NCBI GenBank assembly: GCA_038496445.1
Contig: JALMLS010000299.1
Coordinates: 1 to 64,000 of the forward strand
Direction of reading: 5' to 3'
Length of the DNA stretch: 64,000 bases
Source of the DNA: Trichosphaerium sp. ATCC 40318
Taxonomy: Eukaryota; Discosea; Flabellinia; Trichosidae
Under the pieces are notes generated by a model that was given only the letters and a program-made list of their open reading frames with translations, did no database searches and was not told where the DNA came from. Shown one piece after another: positions 44,311 through 56,492 of this stretch. How positions within the stretch are numbered: position 1 is the first letter of the stretch; the number at the start of each line of letters is the position of its first letter. The translations under genes were made by a program, and so were the position numbers.

Positions 44311-46792
44311 TTAGCACGTTTTATTCAACTTTTTTTTCCCATTGCAATGTTGTTTAGTATTTAAATAAACTAAAATAACAGATATATTATCTTGACTACC
44401 ACCTTTAAGTGCATGCCTAACCAGTTTATGTGTAGTCTCCTCAATAGTAAGTCCCATATCCTTATGAGTTTTAACAAACTCAACAAGTTCTTCGTTTGTA
44501 AAAACTTCAAAAAGACCATCACATGCCAAAACAAGAAAATCGTCAGTCGAAGAATCAAAAGAAACTTCCCTGACGCAAGGTTTACATAGTACCATATCTG
44601 ATTTAAACTTTTTGTTCCAGTACTCTTCCTTGTAAGTACCTTTATACTCTGGATCACCCATAGCACGTGAAACATTAAGTTCTCCAAATATTCTATAAGA
44701 ATTCTGAACGCCTGCCATTTTTGCAAGTCTTTGAGGTATTTTCATTTCTTCTAAAAGCTTTGGATTTATCTTATAAAGTGTTGATAAATTTATCTCTTTG
44801 TGAACAGTTACTTCGCCACCAGCATCTTCTATACGCTTACGCTCAGTAACACAATCAGGCCTAATGCAGGTAAGTACTTGTACCATACAACCCAGCGCTG
44901 ATTTAAGGTCAAAAGCCGCTCAACTTTTAGAAAGAAAAATCAACCCAAAAAAGTAATGTATGTACCTGTGTTCGTCACATAATTGTAATGCTTTGCCTGA
45001 ACGACAAAGAACTACTCGGGCATCTCCAACATTAAAACAATACAATTTACGACCATCAAAGAAAGTACCAACGACTGTAGATCCAGAAAAATTGCCGTTA
45101 TTAATAGCCCATGTGTTATATTCTTTATCGATCTGTTCACATGCGTCGGTTACATATTCAGCGAAATTGAGTTGGAAAGATGTGTAAGATACAATTTTAT
45201 CAAGCAAGTGCTTTTTGCAGTAATCAGCGCATACAGATCCTCCATGTCCATCATATACACCAAAGAAAGCCATTGACTTTACTTTATGTTTATATTGCGC
45301 TAAACTCATTAGGACAAATCTTATTTTATTTACTTGTTTACCGCACCTCTTATATTTGACACAATTTGATGTTTATCTGTTTAAGTAGTTATTTTAGTGT
45401 AAACGAAGCTCTTATTTGTTTGGCCTTACCTTCCATAGTCTTTCTTTGACCTATAGTAGTAACTACACAAGATTTAAATGAGTAATCAGAGGCCTCATAT
45501 GATATAGACTCTGGTTCAGATATCTTTGGTAGGGTATCTTCCTCTTCAGTGGAAACATGCAGACCTCTCTTAGCATCTAATACAGTCAAAGTTACGTTCG
45601 AAAAGGCACCACAAAAATATACTCATACCTGCCCATGCATCTGGTGATAGGCGCCACCATTTGGTATCTTTTACAGCACATTGTAGTGCTCTAGAAGTTC
45701 GAACAGATTTTTGATTGAGAGCTAGTGCACATTGAATGCTAAACATCCACTTGGACTAAAGAAGAAAAATAGTTAATACAAATGTAAAAAAGTATAGTTA
45801 TACCATATCATCTACACTCTCTGCTTTGAAGTGAAAGCACCTTTGAAAAGCGTCTATCTTAAATACACCCAAACCAATATTTGGAATAGACCCAAGCCGC
45901 GTACAAAGACCCAAAGGAATACTCTTCTTTAGTGTCAACTTATTTTCGTCTAGGTAAACACAAACAATTGCGCTTGATATTGTAACAAACCTCTTCTTCC
46001 ACGTGACATTTTTCCTAATTATTTTGCCTTCCTGCAACCACCCCTCACGGTTTTCGGCTTTTATATAGTGTAAAATATCTTGTTCAGTGCGCATGAAAAC
46101 CATAGAATTACTAGTATTAGGTTAAGGTCGAATACAACTAAAAGTTTAAGGTTACCCTCTTGATGTCTTTAGTTGCTGCCTTTTTAACTTTAGCCTATCT
46201 CTATTATCAGGGCTAAGAGACGCCCTAATATGAGATGGTCTCTTTAGAGAGTCAATTGGACTCAATGCACTTAGTCCTAGTTGTAAAGTAAGCACCAAAT
46301 TTATAAAAAAAACCGCAACACAAATGAATTAACCTGTTGATTCGCGATCAGAATCAGATAAGAAATCTGAGTCATCATAATCCTGTATCTAATAAGATAA
46401 TTGTTGTCTACTACTAATGTGACAATCAAAAGTACCTCTGGTACAGACGATGACATTTTGAGCTTATTTCTCTTTTCCTGATGAGCGTCATCAGTTTTTG
46501 TTGGAATTGCTATACAGCTCTTTGGAAAATGTTCGAGACCATGTAATGCTCTTTTAGGTAATGCGCCTTGAGTAGCATGTAGTACAGTGTTACCATCAAA
46601 CTCGAGTCCTGAAGCAGCTTTGTAAGCTCTTTCTTCAAGCATTTGAACGACGGTTGGATCGAGCCTTGCTCTGATAAACTTTGCAAACAAGTACAAAGTT
46701 GTTGCACCTAGAACCAAACAGATGAGAACAGAGGAAAACGTTTATGAAAGGTGGATACCAGAAAGGACTTCCCCTTCTGTGACCATTAGCAT
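44311..46792 (-). CDS. PH domain-PP2C phosphatase fusion with N-terminal membrane-like segment
   Basis: The start MLMVTEGEVLSG at 46792 joins in frame across a GTATCC...TTCTAG intron to ATTLYLFAKFIRARLDPT. A PH domain follows (46103-45600; NREGWLQEGKIIRKNVTWKK, RFVTISSAIVCVYLD, FHFKAESVDDM, then KWMFSIQCALALNQKS). After a 45-residue linker the PP2C domain begins (RKTMEDKHQ at the 45.4-kb junction; FFGVYDGHGGSVCADYC; NVGDARVVLCRSGKALQL; VSRAMGDPEYK; LVLACDGLFEVF; GSQDNISVILVYLN). The metal-binding aspartates are present, so a Mg/Mn-dependent Ser/Thr phosphatase recruited to membranes by the PH domain is inferred. The PH-linker-PP2C junction joins codon by codon, which supports a single gene. 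Confidence 0.87.
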
Positions 46793-46844
46793 AGATACGC
46801 TACGTGATATAGTATCTTGAAGGTATTAGCTAGGACGCTTTTTG

Positions 46845-47433
46845 GATGACATTGTGCCTATTGAGTCCATATCTTCATCTAGTTTTGACAAGTGCTGCTC
46901 AAACAACGTGTAGAGTGGAATATTAGCGTAAATGAACGCTGTAACTGCGATTGAGGTTAACGGTTTTCTATTAGAATGGCTGAACTCTTCAGTCAAAACC
47001 TTGTCGTACCTATGGCTTCTGCCGTTTGAGTCTTCTCTTCGTTGTTTCCTTTTTCAAAAATCTAAAAAAACGATTTAACACTATTTTATCAAACTGTATT
47101 GGTCATGCATGCCTGACGAATACCGTCCTTTAATTCTGAAAACGTGAGACGGCGAGAGTTTTTGTAAAACGCTGGGAAGTAGCCAACCAGCACATTGCTA
47201 TGCTATACGCGCAAATTAGCTATTTACAGCGGTATTGATGAGTTTAAGGGTCGTACTACGGGTAGAAATTCTGTTTCTATTTTATCCCTTGTTTGCCAAA
47301 GTAGAAAGTCTACAAACGCGTCCTGTAGAGGTTTAGCAAAGAAAGCCAAATATAAACAAAAACTGACAATCAACGCAAGGAAACGTACGCGCAACGAACC
47401 AATTAATGATACCCAGTACTCAAGATCTGCCAT
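46845..47433 (-). CDS. Unknown small membrane protein
   Basis: The start is MADLEYWVSLIGSLRVRFLA followed by a hydrophobic helix (LIVSFCLYLAFFA). The next exon joins in phase 0 across GTAGTACGAC...GTATAG to HSNVLVGYFPAFYKNSRRL and TFSELKDGIRQ. A possible GC-AG intron then leads to IFEKGNNEEKTQTAEAI, and a last exon contains SIAVTAFIYANIPLYTLFEQ and ends SSKKRPS. At least one helix, perhaps two. I do not recognise a family, and the last junction is unresolved. It is divergent from the alcohol dehydrogenase gene with about 150 bp between starts. Confidence 0.5.
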
Positions 47434-47586
47434 CAAGCCATTTCAGAGCGCGTTGAATGTAACGGTATTTTGTCCTCAACGTACGTTGTTCGAAAGCGTT
47501 GATCGCGAAGATACTAATACGTTTAGTACCATATTTCGGTTAAGTTCAGCTCTTTTTTTTTTGTAAAGTTCTGGAAGCATTTAGAA

Positions 47587-49216
47587 ATGAACGCTCTGGT
47601 GCGTGATATACCACCCCACGCGCATATTAACAGTAAAAACAGGTGATTCACGGACCTCGTGACAAAGAAAACTACAAGCTAGAAACTCGGCCAATTCCAA
47701 AGGCAGGGCCAGGTGAGGTAGTAATTAAATCACTCGGTTGTGGTATCTGCGCCAGCGACGTTCATTGGTACGTTCGTTTTTATATTTACTGATTTGACAT
47801 TTTGAAGCTGGGGCGGTGCACCACTCTTTTGGGCTGGCGAGGAGCAGTGGGTACAAAGAAATGTAGTAACAGGTCACGAATTCTATGGTACAGTTGTAGA
47901 GGTTGGCGAAGGAGCTAAAACAGTTCGTGGGGAAACCATAAAAGTACACTAGACTTTGACACTGCTACAACAGTGCTACCACTATTTTTTAGGTGGGAGA
48001 TCGCATAACGTCTGAACAGATTGTACCTTGCCTTGCTTGCCCATATTGCAACAAACTAGATCACTACACGTGCGAACCATTTGTAAAAAGAAATTTCCAA
48101 TGTTTGTTACCATTAATTTTCTTGTATAAGTGTATGCAAAGAGTACGATATTTACGGTTTCCGTACACGTGTAGATGGAGGTATGGCTGAATACGTCAAG
48201 TTCCCAAAAGAAGCGCGTAATTACCTGGTACGTTGATCAGTACATAGCTATGTTCATTTGAGTATAAGTGGCAGTAATTTGTTTAAAGGTAAATCCTAAA
48301 GTTAGTCCTAAAGCGCAGGTGCTCATTGAGGTACCATATGAGTTTGTATCATAGCATCCGTTTTACACAATCATAACAGCCTCTATCTATTGGTGTACAT
48401 GCCGCTGAGCGCGCAAAAGTTATTGCTGGAGAATCAGTAGTTGTTGTTGCCGGATGTGGACCAATCGGTTTGTTTATTATGCTTTCTCTAAAGCATCGAC
48501 ACAATCCAAAGAAACTCATTGCTCTTGATACAATTGACTGGAAACTTGAAGGGACGCTAGATTGAAATAACCAATAGGTAACCTTTCTCTAGTTGCAAAA
48601 AAATGTGGAGCTGATGAGGCTTGGAATATAAGCAAATCGCCATTTGACTTTAAGTCATGCAACATACGAGACAAAATAGAAAAGGTTCCAATAAAAAAAA
48701 ACAGCTTGATTTGCAGTAACACTTCTGATTGCAGATGGAGGGTAGAGGATATGGGTGCGACATTTACATCGAAGCAACAGGACACCCTAGTGCCGTGCAA
48801 CAAGGAATTGACATACTTTCACATTGCGGAACGTACGTGAGTGTTGGTGTTTTTAGTAAAAAAGCATCTGTTGATTGGACTGAATTTGGAGGTGGTAAAA
48901 ATGAAATAACAATCTATGGTGCACATTTATCGGATAACATGGTACCATGAAAAAACCAAAGTCAAGGCGAAACTAAACTATTTCAGGCATACGAGAAGGC
49001 CATGGAGTTATTAGCTTCTGGTAAAGTACCCGTGGATGACATTATTACGCACGAATACAGCCTAGAAAATTGGGAAAAGGTATTTTACCTGTTATTTTTT
49101 GATACTGTCATCTGACGATTTATATTCCCAAGGCATTTTCAGTTGCTCATCGCGATATTGTGGATGGGAAAGAACCAATAAAAGTAGTGATTAGACCACA
49201 CACTGGAGAAATGTAA
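47587..49216 (+). CDS. Zinc-binding alcohol/polyol dehydrogenase (MDR family)
   Basis: The start MNAL joins across a 44-nt intron (ending AACAG) to VIHGPRDKENYKLETRPIPK. Catalytic-zinc residues are in CGICASDVHWW and the GHEFYG block. The structural-zinc loop is present as CLACPYCNKLDHYTCE. The NAD-binding Rossmann motif is VVVVAGCGPIGLFIML. The C-terminal part has GCDIYIEATGHPSAVQQGID and VPVDDIITHEYSLENWEK. This order is typical of sorbitol/threonine dehydrogenase-like enzymes, which oxidise polyols or secondary alcohols with NAD(P). The exact substrate cannot be read from the sequence. About eight short introns. Confidence 0.9.
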
Positions 49217-49459
49217 TCTCCACAATGAAAAAGTAAAGCATCTTTTTTTTTTTTGTAGAAAGCCACGTGTATGGAATAGGTATTTTGTTAGTTAGTGCAA
49301 TCGTACCAATTTCGTTTGTTTGCGAAAAGAAAAAAAAAACAAACTACAGGCGCAAGCCTTGAGTGTAATTAAGTTAAAAATATATATTTTAGCAGATACA
49401 GGTTTCGCTAAAGTTTGTTTGGGAACGCTTCCCCAAGCGGAAAAATTGTGTTTTACCAT

Positions 49460-51215
49460 CTACTCATCTAAGCAGATTGTACGAACGATACGTGAAGTAA
49501 CAACGTAAGGATCAATGTTGGAGGCTGGTCTCCTATCTTCGAAGTAACCTTTACCGTCTTTCTTGCATTGAACAGGGATCCTAACAAACGTTGTAAGTAC
49601 GCGACACACCAGACCAAAAATCGAAGTAATTGTACCTGATGGAGGCGCCACGATCGCCAACTCCAGATTTGAATACCTCCATTGAGGCAGTTTCGTGTTT
49701 TCCAGTCAATCGCTTTTCGTTACCCTCTTTTGTAATGAGTTAGTTTAAGAGTTTTTTTCATAATTTATTTCAAAAGTAAACGAACCTCCGTAACAAGCAA
49801 TGTGCTCGGCGTGTTTTTTAGATAGTTTTGCGATTGCCTCTTCAATCACTTTCATACCACCATCTTCTCTCATGGCAACTGTGGATACGTTTGTATGGCA
49901 CCTGTGAGACTATGAGTACTATTTTTATGGCAATTAAAATAAAATCCAAAAAAGCTTACCCAGCGCCATTCCAGTCTCCAATAATTGGTTTAGGTTCCAA
50001 ACTTACAACAACACCAAACTGTTCAGCAACTCTATTCGGTATTAGAAAAAAACAATTTCTACTGACCAACAAAAACAAAATTGAAAAAATAACGTACCGG
50101 TGAAGAATGTATCTAGAAATCCATAAATGATTACCCATAGAAATACCTTCACATGGTCCTACTTGGTATTCCCATTGACCAGGCATTACTTCTGCGTTGA
50201 TACCCGACATCTACGACATATTTTTAGTTTTCGAAATAAAAAGCTTAATTTGGATGTTGTTTATTTTTGGATTGCAAAAAGTACCTTAACGCCGGCGTAC
50301 AAGCACGCACGGTAGTGTGTCTCTACAATTGGGCGTCCAAAGTTAACTGGAGCACCGACAGAGCAATAGTATGGTCCTTGAGGTGCTGGGAAACCTATTG
50401 GGAGATAATCAGGAAAAACACTGATGCCGTATTAATTAACTTACCGCCTTGAGGCCAGCCCAAAGGATGCAAAGATGGCCAAGCCAATAGTGTGTATTCT
50501 TGTTCAATACCGAACCTTGGCGTTTTTTAGTGGTTTGAAAAGAAATAAACGAATATCAATGTACCATGGTTTTTTGTCCTTGGCTTTCTCCATAACCTTT
50601 GCGCACTCTTCCCAGTTTGATGCAATAGCTGGTGTACCATCTGGTTTAAAGCAGGCGCACAAGCAGAGCTTGTTTTTACCCAGTCTGAAAGGATCTTTGA
50701 ACAAAGCGACAGGCCTTTAGAAAAAGTCAGTCACGTGAGAATTTGATTACACAATGATATTGAAATTGTTTTATAACTTACTTCAGGATAATTTCAGAGT
50801 CATGACCTGGTGCTTGACCGGTAGAAGAACCTAAATAATGTTTGAGAACGAAACAATAATTTAAATAATTTGAAAATCTTTTTTCTTGGTCGTACCATCA
50901 AAGTTCCACTCTGGTAGGTCATCAATGCTGTTAACTTCTTTGCCTACTATCGTCTAGAGTTATGTCAGCGCTTGTTCTTTCTTAATAAAGTAGTTTTCCA
51001 CAAGTTTTTACTTTCGTTTATATTTAAACAGCGTACTTTTGTTTTACAACGCAGATCTAGTCCTGATCCACCAATCCATACGTACTCCTTGCAATTTGGT
51101 GAGTTTCTAATCAAATTTTGTAGAAAGTCTATTGTACCACGAGGATTTGGTCGTTCTGGTCCAAGTCCATGTAGTATTCGCTGATTTGAGCTTTCTTAAG
51201 AGGTGCTGTTGCCAT
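49460..51215 (-). CDS. GLUL: Glutamine synthetase, eukaryotic type II
   Basis: The start is [20 protein letters not shown] at 51215. Later exons include [12 protein letters not shown], the ATP/Mg region and [19 protein letters not shown], which carries the type II signature with the metal-binding Glu. The C-terminal part reads [26 protein letters not shown] and [19 protein letters not shown], with the conserved Arg and Glu residues of the glutamate site, and ends TICLDE. The enzyme makes glutamine from glutamate, ammonia and ATP. Length and exon order fit the 350-370-residue decameric cytosolic form. It converges with the alcohol dehydrogenase gene. Confidence 0.95.
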
Positions 51216-51571
51216 TGTTGTATGTTAAAATATTGTTAAATGTCTGTAGTTTTGTGAACATGAAGGTCTTAAAATAGTGTTCTGTTCCCTTTTTCGATAA
51301 AACTATGGTTACAGCGATCTACGCGCTTCAATATAGGCTATGTAGTGTAGTCAGAATATAACTAAAGCATAATTCTTTAAAAAGTTGGTAGTTTTCAAAA
51401 AAACTTACTTTGTATTCCCAGCTTGGCGTGTTAAAATTTTTTCTTGTCTTTTATGGATCTGATGTCTTACGTAAAGCTCCGCTAATTAAGAAATTTTTGC
51501 CCAAAGAATTACAATTTTTAATTCGTTTTGTAGTTACGAAGAAGCATGAGAAGTTTTTTTGCGTGTATTTT

Positions 51572-53323
51572 TCAACAATGTCTTAGTACAGTGTAGGAGA
51601 CATCTAAATAAACTGTTACGCTATGTAGGTATGTTAACCGATTATTGTACGTCTGAGTAGCACGTTTCTCTGTCCTTAACATGAAGTCCAAGTTCCACCT
51701 TCTTTCAGGGAATACTCTGGTAAAAAAGTTGGGCCAATAGACAGCTAATCCTCCACAACCAAAATCTGTAAGCTGTTTAAGCGTAACATACTCCCAGTCA
51801 CTAACTTTTTTAACTTTTAAAGTTTCTTTAACTCGGCCAAGAAACCGTTTAATATTTCCAATATTCAACCAGTATCCACTTCGGACTTGGGCTAAAAAAA
51901 AAAGTTAGGCCAAGTTAACGCGTGGCACGTACTGAATCTCCACGATTCCCACCGATGGTCAGGGTAAATATGCGATAGTACATAAGGGAGAGATGTATAA
52001 GCACTTTGAAAAAGTTAATAGCTTGTTAACAATTTAGCGCTTTTGAGCTCTTTACTTTTTTACCTTATGAGACCAGCACCACCTATTGAACGGATATCGT
52101 TAACAGTTTTCCTATACCAATCATCTATCTTTAATATATTTAATTGTTCTTCGGCCTTATACGTCGTCAACATAAACTCACAAAGGAAACTCACGTATTT
52201 AATAAACTTTTGAATGCCATCTGTTGTGACCCAAAACGAATGTTTTGCTCTGCCTTTTTGGATGTCATAAGTAACACTTTGGAACCCCGAAAAACTTATT
52301 GGTCGACGTACTAAATTTCCATGGCAGCCAGTCGTAGAAAGGATAAAAGTATGCAACCAGTGCCTGTGTTGACGCTTGAAAATACCTTTTTTTTTTGTTA
52401 AGAGCTAATTTTTTTTGACATACATACTCAAGTAACAGGGATACACCTCCTACCCTATGTACGTCACCGTTGTGTATCTTGTACCAGTCATCAATCTCTC
52501 TAATGTTAAGCTTTTTCTCGGCCTTGGATCAAAACAGTTTAGTCGATGATAATACAAGTAAGAAAAAAGTAAACATACATATCTAAAGAATGTTTCTTTG
52601 TTGTCATGATGTAGCCAATAATTAGGTGGCACACGTGCTGTACATTGTCTAAGATTATAGTGTCAAACATAGATTCCGTACCGAATTGCCATTCGTGCCA
52701 CTCAACTTCCGGGTAGAACGTTGTCAACAGTTCTGCCATATTTCCTTTGTGCATTCTTGTTGACATTAGATCATAGACATTTTTTTAACGGTCGTACTCG
52801 CTGAGATGCTTACCACCGCTACTGCATACTTCGCCTATTGTTCGCTTCAACCAATCACTTGTCATTAAAATGTCATATTTGGCTTCGAACTAGATTGTGT
52901 CAGCTATTCTAGAATCGTAAGGCACTTACGTGGTAGAGCCATTGAATTCGCGCGTTGGGTGAATGCCAAACATTTTTATCGCTCATTTCTGACGTATATT
53001 AGCGCTAAGAGCGTAATACGATGTTGTACAATACACATACTAAATTTCCAACGGCATAACTGCTGTTTGGGATATAAATCAGTAATAACGGCGGCAAAAT
53101 CGACTCCATCGCGCGATAATCCTCCAGCGCCAATATCATACAGATCTTGCCTTGTTTTGCTGTACCAATCATTGACACACATAATACGCAAAGATTGTTC
53201 TGCCTACACTCCTTATAGTTGGTTTAGAGCAAGCCTTACCTTCGCTACAAATGCCTGCTGATGAGACGCTTTTTTCCAATGTCCAGGCCGTTTTGCGCGT
53301 ATCCGCAGAGCTGTACTAGCCAT
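51572..53323 (-). CDS. Protein of tandem 'DWY...GG.GL...YP..W..W.F' repeats
   Basis: The start is MASTALRIRAKRPGHWKKAS, and the first junction (GTAAGG...TGTAG) joins in frame to AEQSLRIMCVNDWYSKTRQD. At least four repeat units of roughly 60-90 residues follow. Each has an I..DWY..T..D(I/L)...GG.GL element and then YP/FPE...W....F: DLYDIGAGGLSRDGVDFAAV; YPEVEWHEWQFG; ILKIDDWYRKTVNDIRSIGG; WEYVTLKQLTDFGCGGLAVY with FPERRWNLDF. Repeats of this kind occur in several protists, fungi and algae as I recall, without a known function. There is no signal peptide. The C-terminal residues (to 51572) may include unspliced intron. Confidence 0.65.
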
Positions 53324-53610
53324 TTTATCAAAACTGAGGTTTACTGTAGTTGCTGTGTGACATTTTTTCAATTAACGTCAAGTTGCAGTCATCCTTTAGG
53401 ACTTCAGTTTAGCTTATGAGTATGTTTTTTGTGCTGAGCTGTGACGTTGTGTATGGTATTTGTAGGTTAATCAGCAACAAGTTAAAACAGTTCGACAGCT
53501 CACGTGATACATTTAGAGGGGCTGTTGTAACGAATTTTTTTTTCTCATATTTTTAATTAATTACAAGTGTCCATGTTGCTTATTTGTTGAGCTTGTTCTG
53601 TTTCTTGTTT

Positions 53611-56185
53611 TTAGACCCAAACACAGCCAGAAGTAGGAACGAATTCAAACCATGCAAGATCAAGCGCATTGTCCTCAGGTTCAGTAAACGTAATCCTCAT
53701 CCAACGCCTAGAGAATATAAGCACAGATTTGAAAACAAGAAGAGAGATAACGCACAGTCCCGTGGTGAAATAAGGGCACATGGAAACTTCATGAAACCCA
53801 GGGTAGTTGTCCCAAAACAGCCCAAAATTAACCCACGAGTCACCAGTACCAGGGAAATTGAGAATACCATGATTATACGAGTGATCTTCGCCACCTCCAC
53901 CGTAAAACACGTTAAACTTAGTACGTAAAAGTCCCAATTCTGGGGTAGGTGGGCTAAAATGAATAAGTGCACTGATTACAGGAATATGGTTGCATACTAA
54001 TAAGGTAGTCTGTTCCTCAGTCTTAGACGGATTTTATATTGGGTATTGCAATCACTGTAAATAGTGTAGAAGAGATTCTCACCCTGGGTTGTGTTGACAA
54101 CGACACAGTGCAGACTACGAGATGACTTTAATAACGAGAGGTTTTGTGAACAGATGTAAAAAAAAAGTAGCGTACTCAGGGTAGCCAGAAAGATCTTGAT
54201 CAGTATCAGGAGCATAGTAATTCTTATAAAAGCTACCACATGAACCACTACCAGCATTACCCGGAGTACTGTCAGTAGAACCAAGGTCATTGTATTCTTG
54301 CATAAAAATGAAACCAGGCAAATGAAGAAGTGGTCTTGCCAGCCACATACTATCGAAAGGTCCTTAGGTGCATGTGAGAAATCGTAGTTAAACGAAATAG
54401 ATACCTGGACCAGGATCAGGTGACGTCTGTACAGTAGAATAAGCACCATTGCGCTCTGAATTTAAATGTTAAGCACTTTGTAGAAATTAGTCACTACTAA
54501 ACATACTGTATCTAGGTCTAACGGATAAGACTTTGACGTTGAAGCCGTCGTTATCCCACATCTGAATAAAGCATCCACGAATACCAATGCTGTCGTAGTT
54601 ACCGAGAATAGCAAAGAATAGGTCAGTATGAGCAGCACCAACAACATCAGCCTTTTTTTTTTGAGAAGGGTTAGGATAATAATAATGTTTTTATCGAATC
54701 AGGTGCGCGTACTTTGCCGTGAATGTCTGTTGAGAGAAGCAAAGCTTCTTGGTTTGAGTTCCAATCACGACGCATGAGTAACGTTAATTCGTCACCTCTG
54801 ATAGCGCCAATAGTAGCGTAACCCTTAGCATTTACATCTATAGCAGCGTGTTGAGCGTTTATTTTTCTATGATTGAAAACGTTAATACGAGATTTTTTTT
54901 TTTAACAGTAGTTTTGACGTACGTTGGAGGTGGGAATCTCTCAACGTCTTTAAAGCCAGGGCTAATGTAACTAAAGTTTGTCCTGACTGGAAATTCTTTT
55001 GAAATATCAAACTTCATGTACACCAATCGATGCTTCTGGTCTCTTTGACTACCCCAGTAGTCCCAGTTATTTCCAAACGTAACTTTTTGGGAGTGCGCTT
55101 TACACACAGAAGGAGGGGTACCATCAAGAGTGAAAACGTTATCTAAGCGCGTGAGTTTGGAACGTTGTGATTTGTGATCGGGTCCTTACTTTGTGCATTA
55201 ATTTCTCCCATTACATACAAGTGTCCATCCTTTCCAATAACAACACGATGAAGTAAAGATGTAGCGTCGAGTGGTGGGTCGCACAATTCAGTGTTGCTTA
55301 AGTAATCTGCAATAGGATAATCGTACAACGTCCAACTAAAAAGTGTTACAAAACCCAAAAAAAAAACAACTTGTAATAAAATTTTTATGTGATCTTTTCA
55401 AAAAGAAAACTGCACGTGATTTAAAAAGTAGCATAATCGTACCGATGTTTTCCGTTGAGCTCATACATTGATATGTAAGGCCTTTCTTCTTCACCAACTT
55501 TGTTGTTGCCAACGACGTACACGCCCTCATCGGAGCTGGCCAAAGAAGAGATTGGTCGGAGTGTGTCTACTGTAGTCGTAACAATAACGTCATTGGAAAC
55601 GACGTCAAGTATGTGAATCACGTTCGTCTCCGCTAGTAGGGTTTGTAAGGAAGGGTGTTCTTGAGGCTATTTTAAGGGGTTATGTGGCTTACCTTTCACA
55701 GCAACTAGCGAATTGCCTCCACATGTGACGGAGGAATAGGCGTGTTTGGAAGAGTTGGCGGCCAAACCCCAAGTCGAGAGCTTGTACGTGAGTATACCAA
55801 ATTTGCCAACTACATAAACGAACTCGGAGGATACGCATAAACCGGATGCCTGCGAGGTGTTTAGTAGACAGGTAGAGGACTTTCAAACTCACCACTCCAT
55901 TTCCCTCAATGACAGGAGAAATTTGATAATCGTGCAGGTGCTTTACAGGGCGTACAGCCCGTACGGTCCAGCGGTCACTTGTGGAGGAAGACAATACCGC
56001 AAGTTCGTCAGCTCCAAGGTGAGCGATTTGGATGCCTATTTCATCCGGTATTTCTAACGAATGTTGAACTACGCTGCAATACGCTGTGGGCAAATTAATA
56101 CGTAAGACCGAAAGGGAAGAAAGTGTTTTTGTAAAGTACCAATTGCCAGTAGCAGACAGAGTAAAAGTGGTTTCGAAAAGTACAT
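53611..56185 (-). CDS. Secreted, propeller-like protein of unknown function
   Basis: MYFSKPLLLCLLLAI is a signal peptide, joined across a GTACTT...CCCACAG intron to AYCSVVQHSLEIPDEIGIQI. The body consists of short beta-strand-like segments that recur every 40-60 residues (LASSDEGVYVVGNNKVGEEE, RVVIGKDGHLYVMGEINAQS, YATIGAIRGDELTLLMRRDW, DLFFAILGNYDSIGIRGCFI), as expected of a beta-propeller or lectin-like fold. The C-terminal part is Gly/Asp-rich (FYGGGGEDHSYNHGI) and ends SGCVWV. No transmembrane helix is visible after the signal. I do not recognise a named family. Confidence 0.6.
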
Positions 56186-56492
56186 TTATTTTTTTTATGT
56201 ACTCCGCCCGTTCGCGTTGCGTTGTGCGTAATAAATTGAAACTTTAACGAAATATCGATCTTGCGGGAAGTACGAGGACTTTTTTTTTAATATTTGTATT
56301 TTGAGGTTGGACCATCTTTATCCAATTTTACGCAAAAAGATCGCGATCAAAGGGGTTTGTTAAAAGGTAAAAACCCAAATTGCCAAACCAACCAGAGTTT
56401 TTCTAAAAACAAATATTCCTAATTGGGCCTGAAGGTTAAATCAAACCTTAAAAGAAAGCGTGGCTATTAAAGCTCTTTAAAAAAACGAAGCG
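56186..56492. promoter_or_regulatory. Divergent promoter region between two cell-surface genes
   Basis: 307 bp separate the start codons of the minus-strand secreted protein and the plus-strand membrane protein. It is AT-rich with short A and T runs, and no known element is evident. Shared control of the two genes is possible. Confidence 0.45.
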
